Source of the DNA: Chitinophagaceae bacterium
GTDB taxonomy: Bacteria; Bacteroidota; Bacteroidia; Chitinophagales; Chitinophagaceae
Assembly: GCA_025924755.1 (NCBI GenBank)
Contig: JAICHT010000124.1
Span: 1 to 9,906, forward strand
Length of the DNA stretch: 9,906 bases
Reading direction: 5' to 3'
In this document: one piece after another, positions 1 to 4,987 of the stretch
How positions within the stretch are numbered: position 1 is the first letter of the stretch
Layout of the letters: each line of letters starts with the position of its first letter
Translations under genes and position numbers: made by a program
The notes under the pieces: generated by a model
Told to the model about the DNA's origin: nothing
The model's input: only the letters and a program-made list of their open reading frames with translations
Databases searched by the model: none

Positions 1-380
1 CAAACGCCATTCTTACCTAAAGTTTGTTCAAGACCTTCAATTTCCGACCAGTTAAGCTGGATGCCCGGCGCTACTACCAGATAATCATAACTAACAGAAG
101 TATTATCATCCAGCATCACAAAATTTTCTTCCGGTTTAAAACCGGTCACTTTCTTTTTGATCCACTTTACTTTATCGGGCATTACAGATTCTTCTTCACG
201 AACCGTTTTGTTTATATCAAATACACCGGAGCCAACCAGCGTCCATGCCGGCTGATAATAATGCTTGTCGGAAGGCTCGATGATAGCAATATCTAAAGAA
301 GGCTGTTTACGTAATAATTGCGCTGCTACTGATATACCGGCATTGCCGCCGCCCACAATTACAATATGGTGGTATGACAT
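1..380 (-). CDS. sqr: Sulfide:quinone oxidoreductase-like flavoprotein, N-terminal part (gene runs off the window)
   Basis: Translating the minus strand from the ATG at 380-378 gives 126 residues with no stop before the window edge, so the C-terminal two thirds are missing. Residues 6-15 form a Rossmann FAD-binding turn, G10-x-G12-x-x-G15, with E35 closing the second strand as expected for the FAD ribose. Residues 40-52 read HYYQPAWTLVGSG, very like the region that marks mitochondrial-type (type II) sulfide:quinone oxidoreductases. Residues 98-106 (YDYLVVAPG) are the second conserved FAD-family motif. SQRs are peripheral inner-membrane enzymes that oxidise sulfide to persulfide or polysulfide and pass electrons to quinone. 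The catalytic cysteines lie beyond the window, so activity cannot be confirmed, and a related NAD(P)/FAD oxidoreductase such as an NDH-2-like enzyme remains possible. The gene is divergent from the DUF2892 gene and shares a CRP/FNR-type palindrome with it. No Shine-Dalgarno is visible. Confidence 0.8.
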   Translation of the reverse strand, partial: MSYHHIVIVGGGNAGISVAAQLLRKQPSLDIAIIEPSDKHYYQPAWTLVGSGVFDINKTVREEESVMPDKVKWIKKKVTGFKPEENFVMLDDNTSVSYDYLVVAPGIQLNWSEIEGLEQTLGKNGV

Positions 381-395
381 GACAAAATGTTTTAG

Positions 396-403
396 CGAAC
401 ATA
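396..403 (-). promoter_or_regulatory. Candidate -7 promoter element of the SQR gene
   Basis: Read on the minus strand, 403 to 396 is TATGTTCG. This matches the Bacteroidota -7 consensus TAnnTTTG at five of six defined positions. Its first T lies 29.5 bases from the centre of the palindrome at 425-440. A start point about 12 bases downstream of that T (near 391) would put the palindrome at about -41.5 and leave a leader of roughly 10 bases. There is no clear -33 element, as expected where an activator covers that position. Inferred from pattern and spacing only. Confidence 0.4.
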
Positions 404-424
404 TCTTAAATGATAAACAATTCC

Positions 425-440
425 TGTGACTAAAATCACG
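425..440. promoter_or_regulatory. CRP/FNR-type palindrome in the SQR/DUF2892 divergent region
   Basis: TGTGACTAAAATCACG fits the CRP/FNR superfamily operator pattern TGTGA-N6-TCACA with one mismatch at the outer base. The site is centred at 432.5, about 52 bases from the SQR start and 73 bases from the DUF2892 start. One site could therefore serve both directions. Two further copies of the same pattern occur at 1984-1999 and 2697-2712, both intergenic, which argues strongly against chance. The cognate regulator is not encoded in this window. Confidence 0.7.
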
Positions 441-461
441 TATGCATATGTATTTATGTCA

Positions 462-469
462 GACTTTTA
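462..469 (+). promoter_or_regulatory. Weak candidate -7 element for DUF2892-MFS
   Basis: GACTTTTA at 462-469 sits at the same 29.5-base spacing from the palindrome centre as the SQR element does on the other strand. It matches only four of six defined positions of TAnnTTTG. An alternative six bases further on, TACCTACA at 468-475, resembles the thioredoxin promoter element TACCTTCA but has a different spacing. Which of these is used, if either, cannot be decided from sequence. Confidence 0.25.
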
Positions 470-505
470 CCTACACTAATTTCTTAACTTCTAATTCTAA
501 TTAGT

Positions 506-724
506 ATGAAACACAACATGGGTACTACCGATCGTATCATACGTTCAATCATCGCCATCTTGTTTATTGCGCTGTATGCAGCAGGTATGATTTCTGGCAC
601 TTTGGGTATAATACTTTTAGTTATAAGCGGCATTTTTCTTTTAACTTCCATTGCAGGTTTTTGCCCGCTTTATGCACTATTAAAAATTAATACCTGCCCG
701 CGGGTGATCAATAAACAATCATAA
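506..724 (+). CDS. DUF2892 family small membrane protein (YgaP-type transmembrane domain)
   Basis: This 72-residue protein has two predicted membrane helices (about residues 13-30 and 32-50) joined by a short Gly-containing turn. They are followed by the family's characteristic segment GFCPLYALLKINTC, with Cys53 and Cys64. DUF2892 is the membrane domain found fused to a rhodanese in E. coli YgaP. In many bacteria it is a stand-alone protein near sulfurtransferase, sulfide-oxidation or thiol genes. Its exact role is unknown; involvement in sulfur or thiocyanate transfer at the membrane has been proposed for the YgaP type. The start at 506 keeps the usual MK-x-NMGTxDRIIR beginning, although Met5 (518) is also possible. 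The gene is divergent from SQR and lies 9 bases upstream of the MFS gene, so these two are almost certainly co-transcribed. The upstream sequence is AT-rich without a Shine-Dalgarno. Confidence 0.85.
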   Translation: MKHNMGTTDRIIRSIIAILFIALYAAGMISGTLGIILLVISGIFLLTSIAGFCPLYALLKINTCPRVINKQS

Positions 725-733
725 ACAACAGGA

Positions 734-1969
734 ATGCAGCAAGGCTTAAAAAGTAACTGGAAACAATTTTGGCTGTTGGTGCTTATCAATGCTTTTGTAG
801 GAAGCATGGTAGGGCTGGAACGCTCCATTATCCCGGGATTGGGAGAAAGTATCTATCATCTTAATGGCAAAACAGCCTTGCTTAGCTTTATTGTAGCTTT
901 CGGCAGCAGCAAAGCTTTTTTTAATTTAATGACCGGTAAATTAGCTAAGCATCTTTCCAGAAAAAAAATATTGACCATAGGCTGGGTGGCAGCATTACCC
1001 GTGCCCTTTTTATTGATGTATGCACCCTCCTGGCACTGGATCATCTTTGCCAATATTTTATTAGGTATTAACCAGGGCCTTGCATGGTCTTCTACCGTAA
1101 TTATGAAAATTGATTTGGTAGGCGAAAAGAACCGGGGCTTTGCGATGGGCATCAATGAATTTGCAGGTTACTTATCAGTAGGTTTAGCGGCTTATTTGTC
1201 AGGTATGATAGCATCCGCAAAAGGATATGCCTTCTTTCCTTTTTTACCCGGTGTATTTTTTTCTATTGCCGGGTTCCTGTTAACCATTCTGTGGGTGAAA
1301 GATACTACTTCTTTAGTGCACCAGGAATCGCAAACCAGCAGGATACCGTTGCTTAAAAATATATGGAAAGCCACGACTTATCAGCATCGAAACCTGGGCC
1401 CGGTTACCATAAACGGCCTGGTAAATAATTTAAACGACGGAGTGGTTTGGGGCTTACTGCCCGTGCTTTTAGTGCAAAAGAATTACACGATCAGCCAGGT
1501 GGGTTTAATGGCGGGTCTCTATCCTGTTGTTTGGGGACTGGGGCAATTGTTTACCGGCAAGTTAGGGGATACGTATTGCAAGAAGCAAATCATCACTGCC
1601 GGTATGCTATTGCAGGCTACGGCTTTGATCTTTACCGCCCTGTCAAATAGCGTAGCATTAACCGTTTCATCCATGATAGTATTAGGGATAGGCACAGCAT
1701 TAGTGTATCCAAATTTTCTTTCTTCCATAGCCGAAAATACGCATCCCATGCAACGGGCACAGAGTATGAGTGTCTTTCGCTTCTGGAGGGACAGCGGTTA
1801 TGTGATCGGCGCCCTTATTTCTGGTATATTGGCAGATCACTTCGGCATTAGTGCTTCATTTGTTGTGGTAGGCCTGTTAACTGCAGCTGCTGCTTTAGTG
1901 GCAGAGCTTCGCATGTGCTGTACTTTAAAATTCTTCTGGAAGAGTAAGCAATGCTATGAGCTTAGCTGA
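734..1969 (+). CDS. Major facilitator superfamily transporter, substrate unknown
   Basis: This 411-residue polytopic inner-membrane protein has the length and hydrophobicity pattern of a 12-helix MFS carrier, with a polar central loop around residues 190-225. MFS motif A is recognisable in both halves: G68-KLAKHLSRKK after helix 2, and G275-KLGDTYCKK at the equivalent place in the second half. This supports a duplicated 6+6 fold. A conserved-looking stretch at 112-149 contains charged residues inside or next to the membrane (Asp127, Glu131, Arg134, Glu142) and may form part of the transport path. The C-terminal tail is short and carries three cysteines, including a Cys-Cys pair (near 395-407). 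Nothing in the sequence identifies the substrate. The gene follows DUF2892 by 9 bases in the putative sulfur/redox regulon, so an anionic sulfur compound or drug/organic-anion export are both open guesses. No terminator is seen before the methyltransferase, so read-through is possible. Confidence 0.85.
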   Translation: MQQGLKSNWKQFWLLVLINAFVGSMVGLERSIIPGLGESIYHLNGKTALLSFIVAFGSSKAFFNLMTGKLAKHLSRKKILTIGWVAALPVPFLLMYAPSWHWIIFANILLGINQGLAWSSTVIMKIDLVGEKNRGFAMGINEFAGYLSVGLAAYLSGMIASAKGYAFFPFLPGVFFSIAGFLLTILWVKDTTSLVHQESQTSRIPLLKNIWKATTYQHRNLGPVTINGLVNNLNDGVVWGLLPVLLVQKNYTISQVGLMAGLYPVVWGLGQLFTGKLGDTYCKKQIITAGMLLQATALIFTALSNSVALTVSSMIVLGIGTALVYPNFLSSIAENTHPMQRAQSMSVFRFWRDSGYVIGALISGILADHFGISASFVVVGLLTAAAALVAELRMCCTLKFFWKSKQCYELS

Positions 1970-1983
1970 AAACGGGGATAAAT

Positions 1984-1999
1984 AGTGACTTTTGTCACA
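1984..1999. promoter_or_regulatory. CRP/FNR-type palindrome upstream of the methyltransferase
   Basis: AGTGACTTTTGTCACA contains a perfect GTGAC-N4-GTCAC inverted repeat and fits GTGA-N6-TCAC. It lies in the 64-base gap between the MFS stop and the methyltransferase ATG, centred only 42.5 bases before that ATG. At the 29.5-base spacing used at the other two promoters, the sequence (2021-2028, CAACTTGC) is a poor -7 element. The site may therefore act through a different arrangement or as a repressor or roadblock. The pattern match to the other two sites is strong. Confidence 0.7.
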
Positions 2000-2033
2000 C
2001 AACTTCTTTCTTTTTTTATGCAACTTGCATTTC

Positions 2034-2630
2034 ATGGAAGCAACATTTTGGAATACCCGCTATACAGAAAATGAAACTGTTTATGGGTTAGAGCCTAATC
2101 AGTTTTTTAAATCTTTCATTGATACTCATAAACCGGGAAGTATATTACTACCGGCAGAAGGGGAAGGCCGTAATGCGGTTTATGCAGCTTTAAAAGGATG
2201 GCAGGTGGATGCGTTTGATTTTAGTGAAGTAGCGAAAGAAAAAGCTTTAAAGCAGGCTCAGCAAAAAAAGGTGCCTATCAATTACAAAATTCAGGACATC
2301 CAACATTTTAAAGCTGACAAGTTATATGATGCGGTTGGACTGATCTATGTGCATCTACCTGCTGATATTCGAAGGTCTTTTCATCATGAAATATACAATT
2401 CACTTAAATCCGGTGGTTATCTGATACTGGAAGCTTTCGCTAAGGAGCAATATCAAAACAACTCCGGTGGCCCAAAAGACAAGGCTCTCTTATATGATGC
2501 CCCTTCTTTATGTCAGGATTTTCCTTTTCTGCACCTGCTTTCCTGTGGACAGAAAGAGATTGTTTTAAACGAAGGTGCTTTTCATAAAGGGAAGGCTGCC
2601 GTCTTACAAATAATCGGACAAAAATTATAA
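2034..2630 (+). CDS. Class I SAM-dependent methyltransferase, TehB/thiopurine-methyltransferase-like
   Basis: This 198-residue soluble protein has a Rossmann-type methyltransferase core. The N-terminus FWNTRY...VYGLEPNQFF (5-25) is typical of the TehB/TPMT-like group. Motif I is ILLPAEGEGRN (37-47), the AdoMet-binding loop. D62 ends the second strand (VDAFDFS, 58-64), D88 lies in the adenine-contact region (KIQDIQ), and 98-109 (YDAVGLIYVHLP) is motif IV-like. The start is set at ATG 2034 because homologues begin around FWxxRY; an in-frame TTG at 1992 lies inside the operator palindrome and is rejected. Members of this group methylate tellurite, selenite, thiols or other small nucleophiles. 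Here the sulfur/redox neighbours suggest a thiol or chalcogen substrate, but that is inference. A strong terminator follows 35 bases after the stop. Confidence 0.85.
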   Translation: MEATFWNTRYTENETVYGLEPNQFFKSFIDTHKPGSILLPAEGEGRNAVYAALKGWQVDAFDFSEVAKEKALKQAQQKKVPINYKIQDIQHFKADKLYDAVGLIYVHLPADIRRSFHHEIYNSLKSGGYLILEAFAKEQYQNNSGGPKDKALLYDAPSLCQDFPFLHLLSCGQKEIVLNEGAFHKGKAAVLQIIGQKL

Positions 2631-2665
2631 AAGAAGCTTACACAATAAGCAGTTAGTTTTGGTTC

Positions 2666-2693
2666 GCCCCCTGTTTCTACAGGGGGCTTTTTT
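2666..2693 (+). terminator. Rho-independent terminator after the methyltransferase
   Basis: A perfect 9-bp GC-rich stem, GCCCCCTGT (2666-2674) pairing with ACAGGGGGC (2679-2687), closes a four-base TTCT loop. It is followed directly by six T residues (2688-2693). This is a textbook intrinsic terminator. It ends DUF2892-MFS-methyltransferase transcription and isolates the thioredoxin promoter, whose operator begins four bases further on. Confidence 0.95.
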
Positions 2694-2696
2694 ATG

Positions 2697-2712
2697 CGTG
2701 ATAGAAGTCACG
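2697..2712. promoter_or_regulatory. CRP/FNR-type palindrome upstream of thioredoxin
   Basis: CGTGATAGAAGTCACG contains GTGA-N6-TCAC with matching outer C/G bases. It lies between the intrinsic terminator and the thioredoxin gene, centred 53.5 bases before the ATG. It is the third copy of the motif seen at 425-440 and 1984-1999. The site-to-promoter spacing equals that of the SQR side. Confidence 0.7.
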
Positions 2713-2733
2713 GCTCGATTTATGATACTCTTT

Positions 2734-2741
2734 TACCTTCA
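2734..2741 (+). promoter_or_regulatory. Candidate -7 promoter element of the thioredoxin gene
   Basis: TACCTTCA matches TAnnTTTG at four of six defined positions. Its first T is 29.5 bases from the centre of the palindrome at 2697-2712, the same distance as on the SQR side. A start near 2746 would leave a leader of about 12 bases and place the operator at about -41.5. The related TACCTACA occurs upstream of DUF2892. Confidence 0.4.
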
Positions 2742-2757
2742 ATAAAAATTAAACGTA

Positions 2758-3135
2758 ATGGCAACGATAAAATTAACCACCCAGGATTTTAAGGATAAAG
2801 TTTTTGACTATGAGGGAGAGCAGGAATGGAAATACAAAGGGAACCTTCCCGCTATTATTGATTTTTACGCGGACTGGTGTGGACCCTGCAAAATGGTAGC
2901 ACCGGTGCTGGAAGAATTATCCAAAGAGTATGATGGCAAACTGGTGATATATAAAGTGGACACAGAAGTTGAACAGGAATTATCTGCTGCTTTTGGCATA
3001 CAAAGCATCCCTACGTTTTTATTCATTCCCCAAAATGGAAACCCAATGATGCAAAAAGGGGCTCTGCCTAAAAAAGCTTTTCAGCAGGTAATTGACGAAA
3101 GATTATTGCAAAAAGCCGAAAGTAAAGAATTATAA
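2758..3135 (+). CDS. Thioredoxin
   Basis: This 125-residue protein with no signal peptide is therefore probably cytoplasmic. The active site W40-C41-G42-P43-C44-K45 is the classical thioredoxin WCGPCK, preceded by AIIDFYAD, and the cis-proline P85 is present in SIPTF. The domain begins about 15-20 residues later than in the ~105-residue classical thioredoxins because of an N-terminal extension (residues 1-28, rich in charged residues). The family reduces protein disulfides using thioredoxin reductase; it can also reduce persulfides, which would fit the SQR neighbour. The gene is a single-gene transcription unit bounded by a terminator upstream and a hairpin downstream. It has its own CRP/FNR-type operator, so it is probably a condition-specific thioredoxin rather than the main housekeeping one. 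That last point is inference. The ATG at 2758 is the only sensible start and has no Shine-Dalgarno. Confidence 0.93.
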   Translation: MATIKLTTQDFKDKVFDYEGEQEWKYKGNLPAIIDFYADWCGPCKMVAPVLEELSKEYDGKLVIYKVDTEVEQELSAAFGIQSIPTFLFIPQNGNPMMQKGALPKKAFQQVIDERLLQKAESKEL

Positions 3136-3190
3136 TACCGACTCTTTATACCGTCTTTATTGTGAACCCGGTTAACAACTACTCAATATG

Positions 3191-3218
3191 ATAACGTCCT
3201 CCTTTTGGAGGACGTTAT
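3191..3218 (+). terminator. Hairpin terminator between convergent thioredoxin and TlpA genes
   Basis: A perfect 12-bp inverted repeat, ATAACGTCCTCC (3191-3202) with GGAGGACGTTAT (3207-3218), closes a TTTT loop. The tail on the plus strand (TCCTTTATATA) is only moderately T-rich. On the minus strand the tail is weaker still. The hairpin lies 55 bases after the thioredoxin stop and 45 bases after the TlpA-like stop, so it probably ends plus-strand transcription and may block the converging transcript. Confidence 0.7.
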
Positions 3219-3263
3219 TCCTTTATATAGTGTTCATCAGCCTCTTACGCTACGGAACGATTA

Positions 3264-3854
3264 TTAAAGCAGTTCCTTCAATTGCTGGATAAAATCAGTA
3301 GTGTTGTAATCAGCCATGCCTTCATGCTTTAATACTACTTTCCCACTTTTGTCTATAACTATAGTAGTAGGTAATGTGCCACTGAAAATATCGGCAGGCA
3401 CATCTGCAATGCGTTTGTATAAGGGAATATGGTAATGATTGCTTTGGAGATACATTGCTGCTTTTGCAGTATCATCATCTTCATTGACGGATAGAAAGAC
3501 AAAACGGTTATCCGTCTTTAACTCGCTATAAAGCTCATTCAGCGAAGGCATTTCTGCCCGGCAGGGCGGGCACCATGAGGCCCAAAAATTAATGAACACA
3601 ACTTTGCCTTTCAAGTCCGCAGTAGTTACCCTTTGCCCATTGGCATTAGTAAATGAAAAAGGAAAAGATGTTGCATTTTCTTTCGCTGCCGCTTCTTTTT
3701 TTATACCGGCATTAAATAGTCCGGTGGATAACAGTTGCTGCATCAGCCATTCCTTGGCATTAGGACTAAATATAAATATTAAAACGGCTGCCACAAAAAG
3801 CAGATCCAGCCCCCTTTTTTTTATAAATGCCCATACTGTTTTATTCTCTTGCAT
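3264..3854 (-). CDS. Membrane-anchored TlpA/ResA-like thioredoxin-fold protein
   Basis: This 196-residue protein has a positively charged N-terminus, one hydrophobic helix (about 17-30) and a linker to about residue 60. A redoxin/TlpA domain follows from about 62 to the end. The active site is W94-C95-P96-P97-C98-R99 within NFWASWCPPCRAEMP, the standard TlpA/ResA form, and the cis-proline is P162 (GTLPTT). The topology predicts a thioredoxin domain outside the inner membrane, where this family keeps cysteines reduced, for example in cytochrome c maturation or in the thiols of exported proteins. The gene starts 38 bases after the adaptor stop with no terminator between, so it is probably the last gene of the TolC-RND-adaptor operon. 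It has no obvious cytochrome-maturation neighbour, so its client is unknown. It converges on the cytoplasmic thioredoxin gene. Confidence 0.88.
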   Translation of the reverse strand: MQENKTVWAFIKKRGLDLLFVAAVLIFIFSPNAKEWLMQQLLSTGLFNAGIKKEAAAKENATSFPFSFTNANGQRVTTADLKGKVVFINFWASWCPPCRAEMPSLNELYSELKTDNRFVFLSVNEDDDTAKAAMYLQSNHYHIPLYKRIADVPADIFSGTLPTTIVIDKSGKVVLKHEGMADYNTTDFIQQLKELL

Positions 3855-3892
3855 ATAGCTCTTTTGTTTTTTTTAAATAGAAGCACTACTAC

Positions 3893-4987
3893 TTATTTCT
3901 TATTAAACGGAGTGCCTTCTTTTACTTCTTCACTTCCTTTAAACAGTATCGTATCTCCTGCCTGTAAATTGCCAAACACTTCTGCAAGGCTGTCTTTGCT
4001 AACCCCTGCTTGTACGGGTATTCGTTTAGTACGATTATTTTCTACTCCTATAACAAACACTCCCGACTGTGCCTGCACTACACTCGTGGCAGGAACCCAT
4101 AGTGTCGGTGTTGCTCTCTTTAACTGAATCGTTACTTTAGCATATTGCCCTGCCCTTAGTTCCGCACCGGAATTGGATATATCAAATTCGGCCATTACCG
4201 AACGGGAAGCTACATCTAAGGCGCCGCTGTTTCGTGATAAGGTGGCAGTAAATGTGTTACCCGGAAAATCAACCACAGTGAAAGTGGCTTTGGTACCCAA
4301 TGGCAAGGCCTGGGCCTGCTTTTCGGGTATGGCTACCGTTAGCCGCAACCGGTCTTGTTGTGCTAACTCAAATACGGGTTCACTTTTTCCATTATCCCCT
4401 ACTAAAGCACCTTCCGAAACAAAACGTCCGGTTACTACTCCACTAAAGGGTGCTGTTATCGTTAGGTAGTTGTTTATTTGTCCTGAAGCAGAAGCCTCGG
4501 ACTTACTGCTTTGATAAGTGGCACTATCTCCCAAAAGTTGTGCATAGGCTCTTTCTAGTTCAATAGTAGCAACTGCCCCGCTTTTTTTAGAGGCTTCTTT
4601 TAAGCGGTAGTACGACTGTTTACTAAAAAGGTATTTCTGATAGGCGGTAGAGGAGGAGGATTGCCTTGCTGCATATTGCTCCCCTATTTCAGGTGCTTCC
4701 AGCCTTGCCAGCACTTGTCCTTTATGTACATAACTGCCCCTGTCTACATAAACCTTTTTAATAAATCCTCTGACCTTGGGATAAATGCTTACCTGTTCGT
4801 AAGGCAATAGCTCACCCGGCAGTGTAATATCAAACTGTGGCTGGTCCATTTTTACAGTAGCGATTTTAAAAGAAGATTTTGCAGCAGGTTGCACTGCATT
4901 TTCAGTAGTTGTTTTCTCTTTACTTTCCGAACAACTTTGTGTTGCTACAACTGTCAGGATAGATATGATATAAATAAAAGAACGCAT
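3893..4987 (-). CDS. RND efflux periplasmic adaptor (membrane fusion protein), lipoprotein
   Basis: This 364-residue protein has an N-terminal signal ending in ATQSC, with Cys19 followed by Ser-Glu. This is a loose lipobox of the kind common in Bacteroidota, so the protein is likely lipid-anchored in the periplasm. The first half of the biotinyl-lipoyl-like domain is at about 66-97 (VSIYPKVRGFIKKVYVDRGS). An alpha-helical hairpin follows at about 98-170, then the second lipoyl half at about 173-198 (TITAPFSGVVTGRFVSEGALVG), and then the beta-barrel and membrane-proximal domains. It links the RND permease to the TolC-family channel. The ATG at 4987 shares its A with the RND stop codon (TAATG), so translation is coupled to the permease. 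No His- or Met-rich metal-binding segment is visible, which favours organic substrates over Cu/Ag or Zn/Co export, though not decisively. Confidence 0.92.
   Translation of the reverse strand: MRSFIYIISILTVVATQSCSESKEKTTTENAVQPAAKSSFKIATVKMDQPQFDITLPGELLPYEQVSIYPKVRGFIKKVYVDRGSYVHKGQVLARLEAPEIGEQYAARQSSSSTAYQKYLFSKQSYYRLKEASKKSGAVATIELERAYAQLLGDSATYQSSKSEASASGQINNYLTITAPFSGVVTGRFVSEGALVGDNGKSEPVFELAQQDRLRLTVAIPEKQAQALPLGTKATFTVVDFPGNTFTATLSRNSGALDVASRSVMAEFDISNSGAELRAGQYAKVTIQLKRATPTLWVPATSVVQAQSGVFVIGVENNRTKRIPVQAGVSKDSLAEVFGNLQAGDTILFKGSEEVKEGTPFNKK

Noticed and set aside
131..145. Perfect inverted repeat CCGGTTTAAAACCGG
   Set aside because: It lies well inside the SQR coding sequence, where it simply encodes Thr-Gly-Phe-Lys-Pro, has no T tract and is not near a gene end.
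24..296. Plus-strand open frame of 90 codons at the left edge
   Set aside because: It is antisense to the SQR coding region, whose frame shows clear FAD-binding and YYQPxWTLVG motifs. The plus-strand product has no recognisable features.
1992..2033. In-frame TTG start that would add 14 residues to the methyltransferase
   Set aside because: It lies inside the operator palindrome, uses a rare start, and the added Phe/Leu/Cys-rich stretch is not part of the TehB-like fold. The ATG at 2034 begins just before the conserved FWxxRY segment.
3855..3880. A/T-rich tract between adaptor and TlpA-like genes as a terminator
   Set aside because: On the coding (minus) strand it is an A tract, not a T tract, and no GC-rich stem precedes it.
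3592..4127. Two adjacent plus-strand open frames opposite the TlpA-like and adaptor genes
   Set aside because: They are antisense shadows of genes with complete domain motifs, have low-complexity composition, and overlap each other at the ends.
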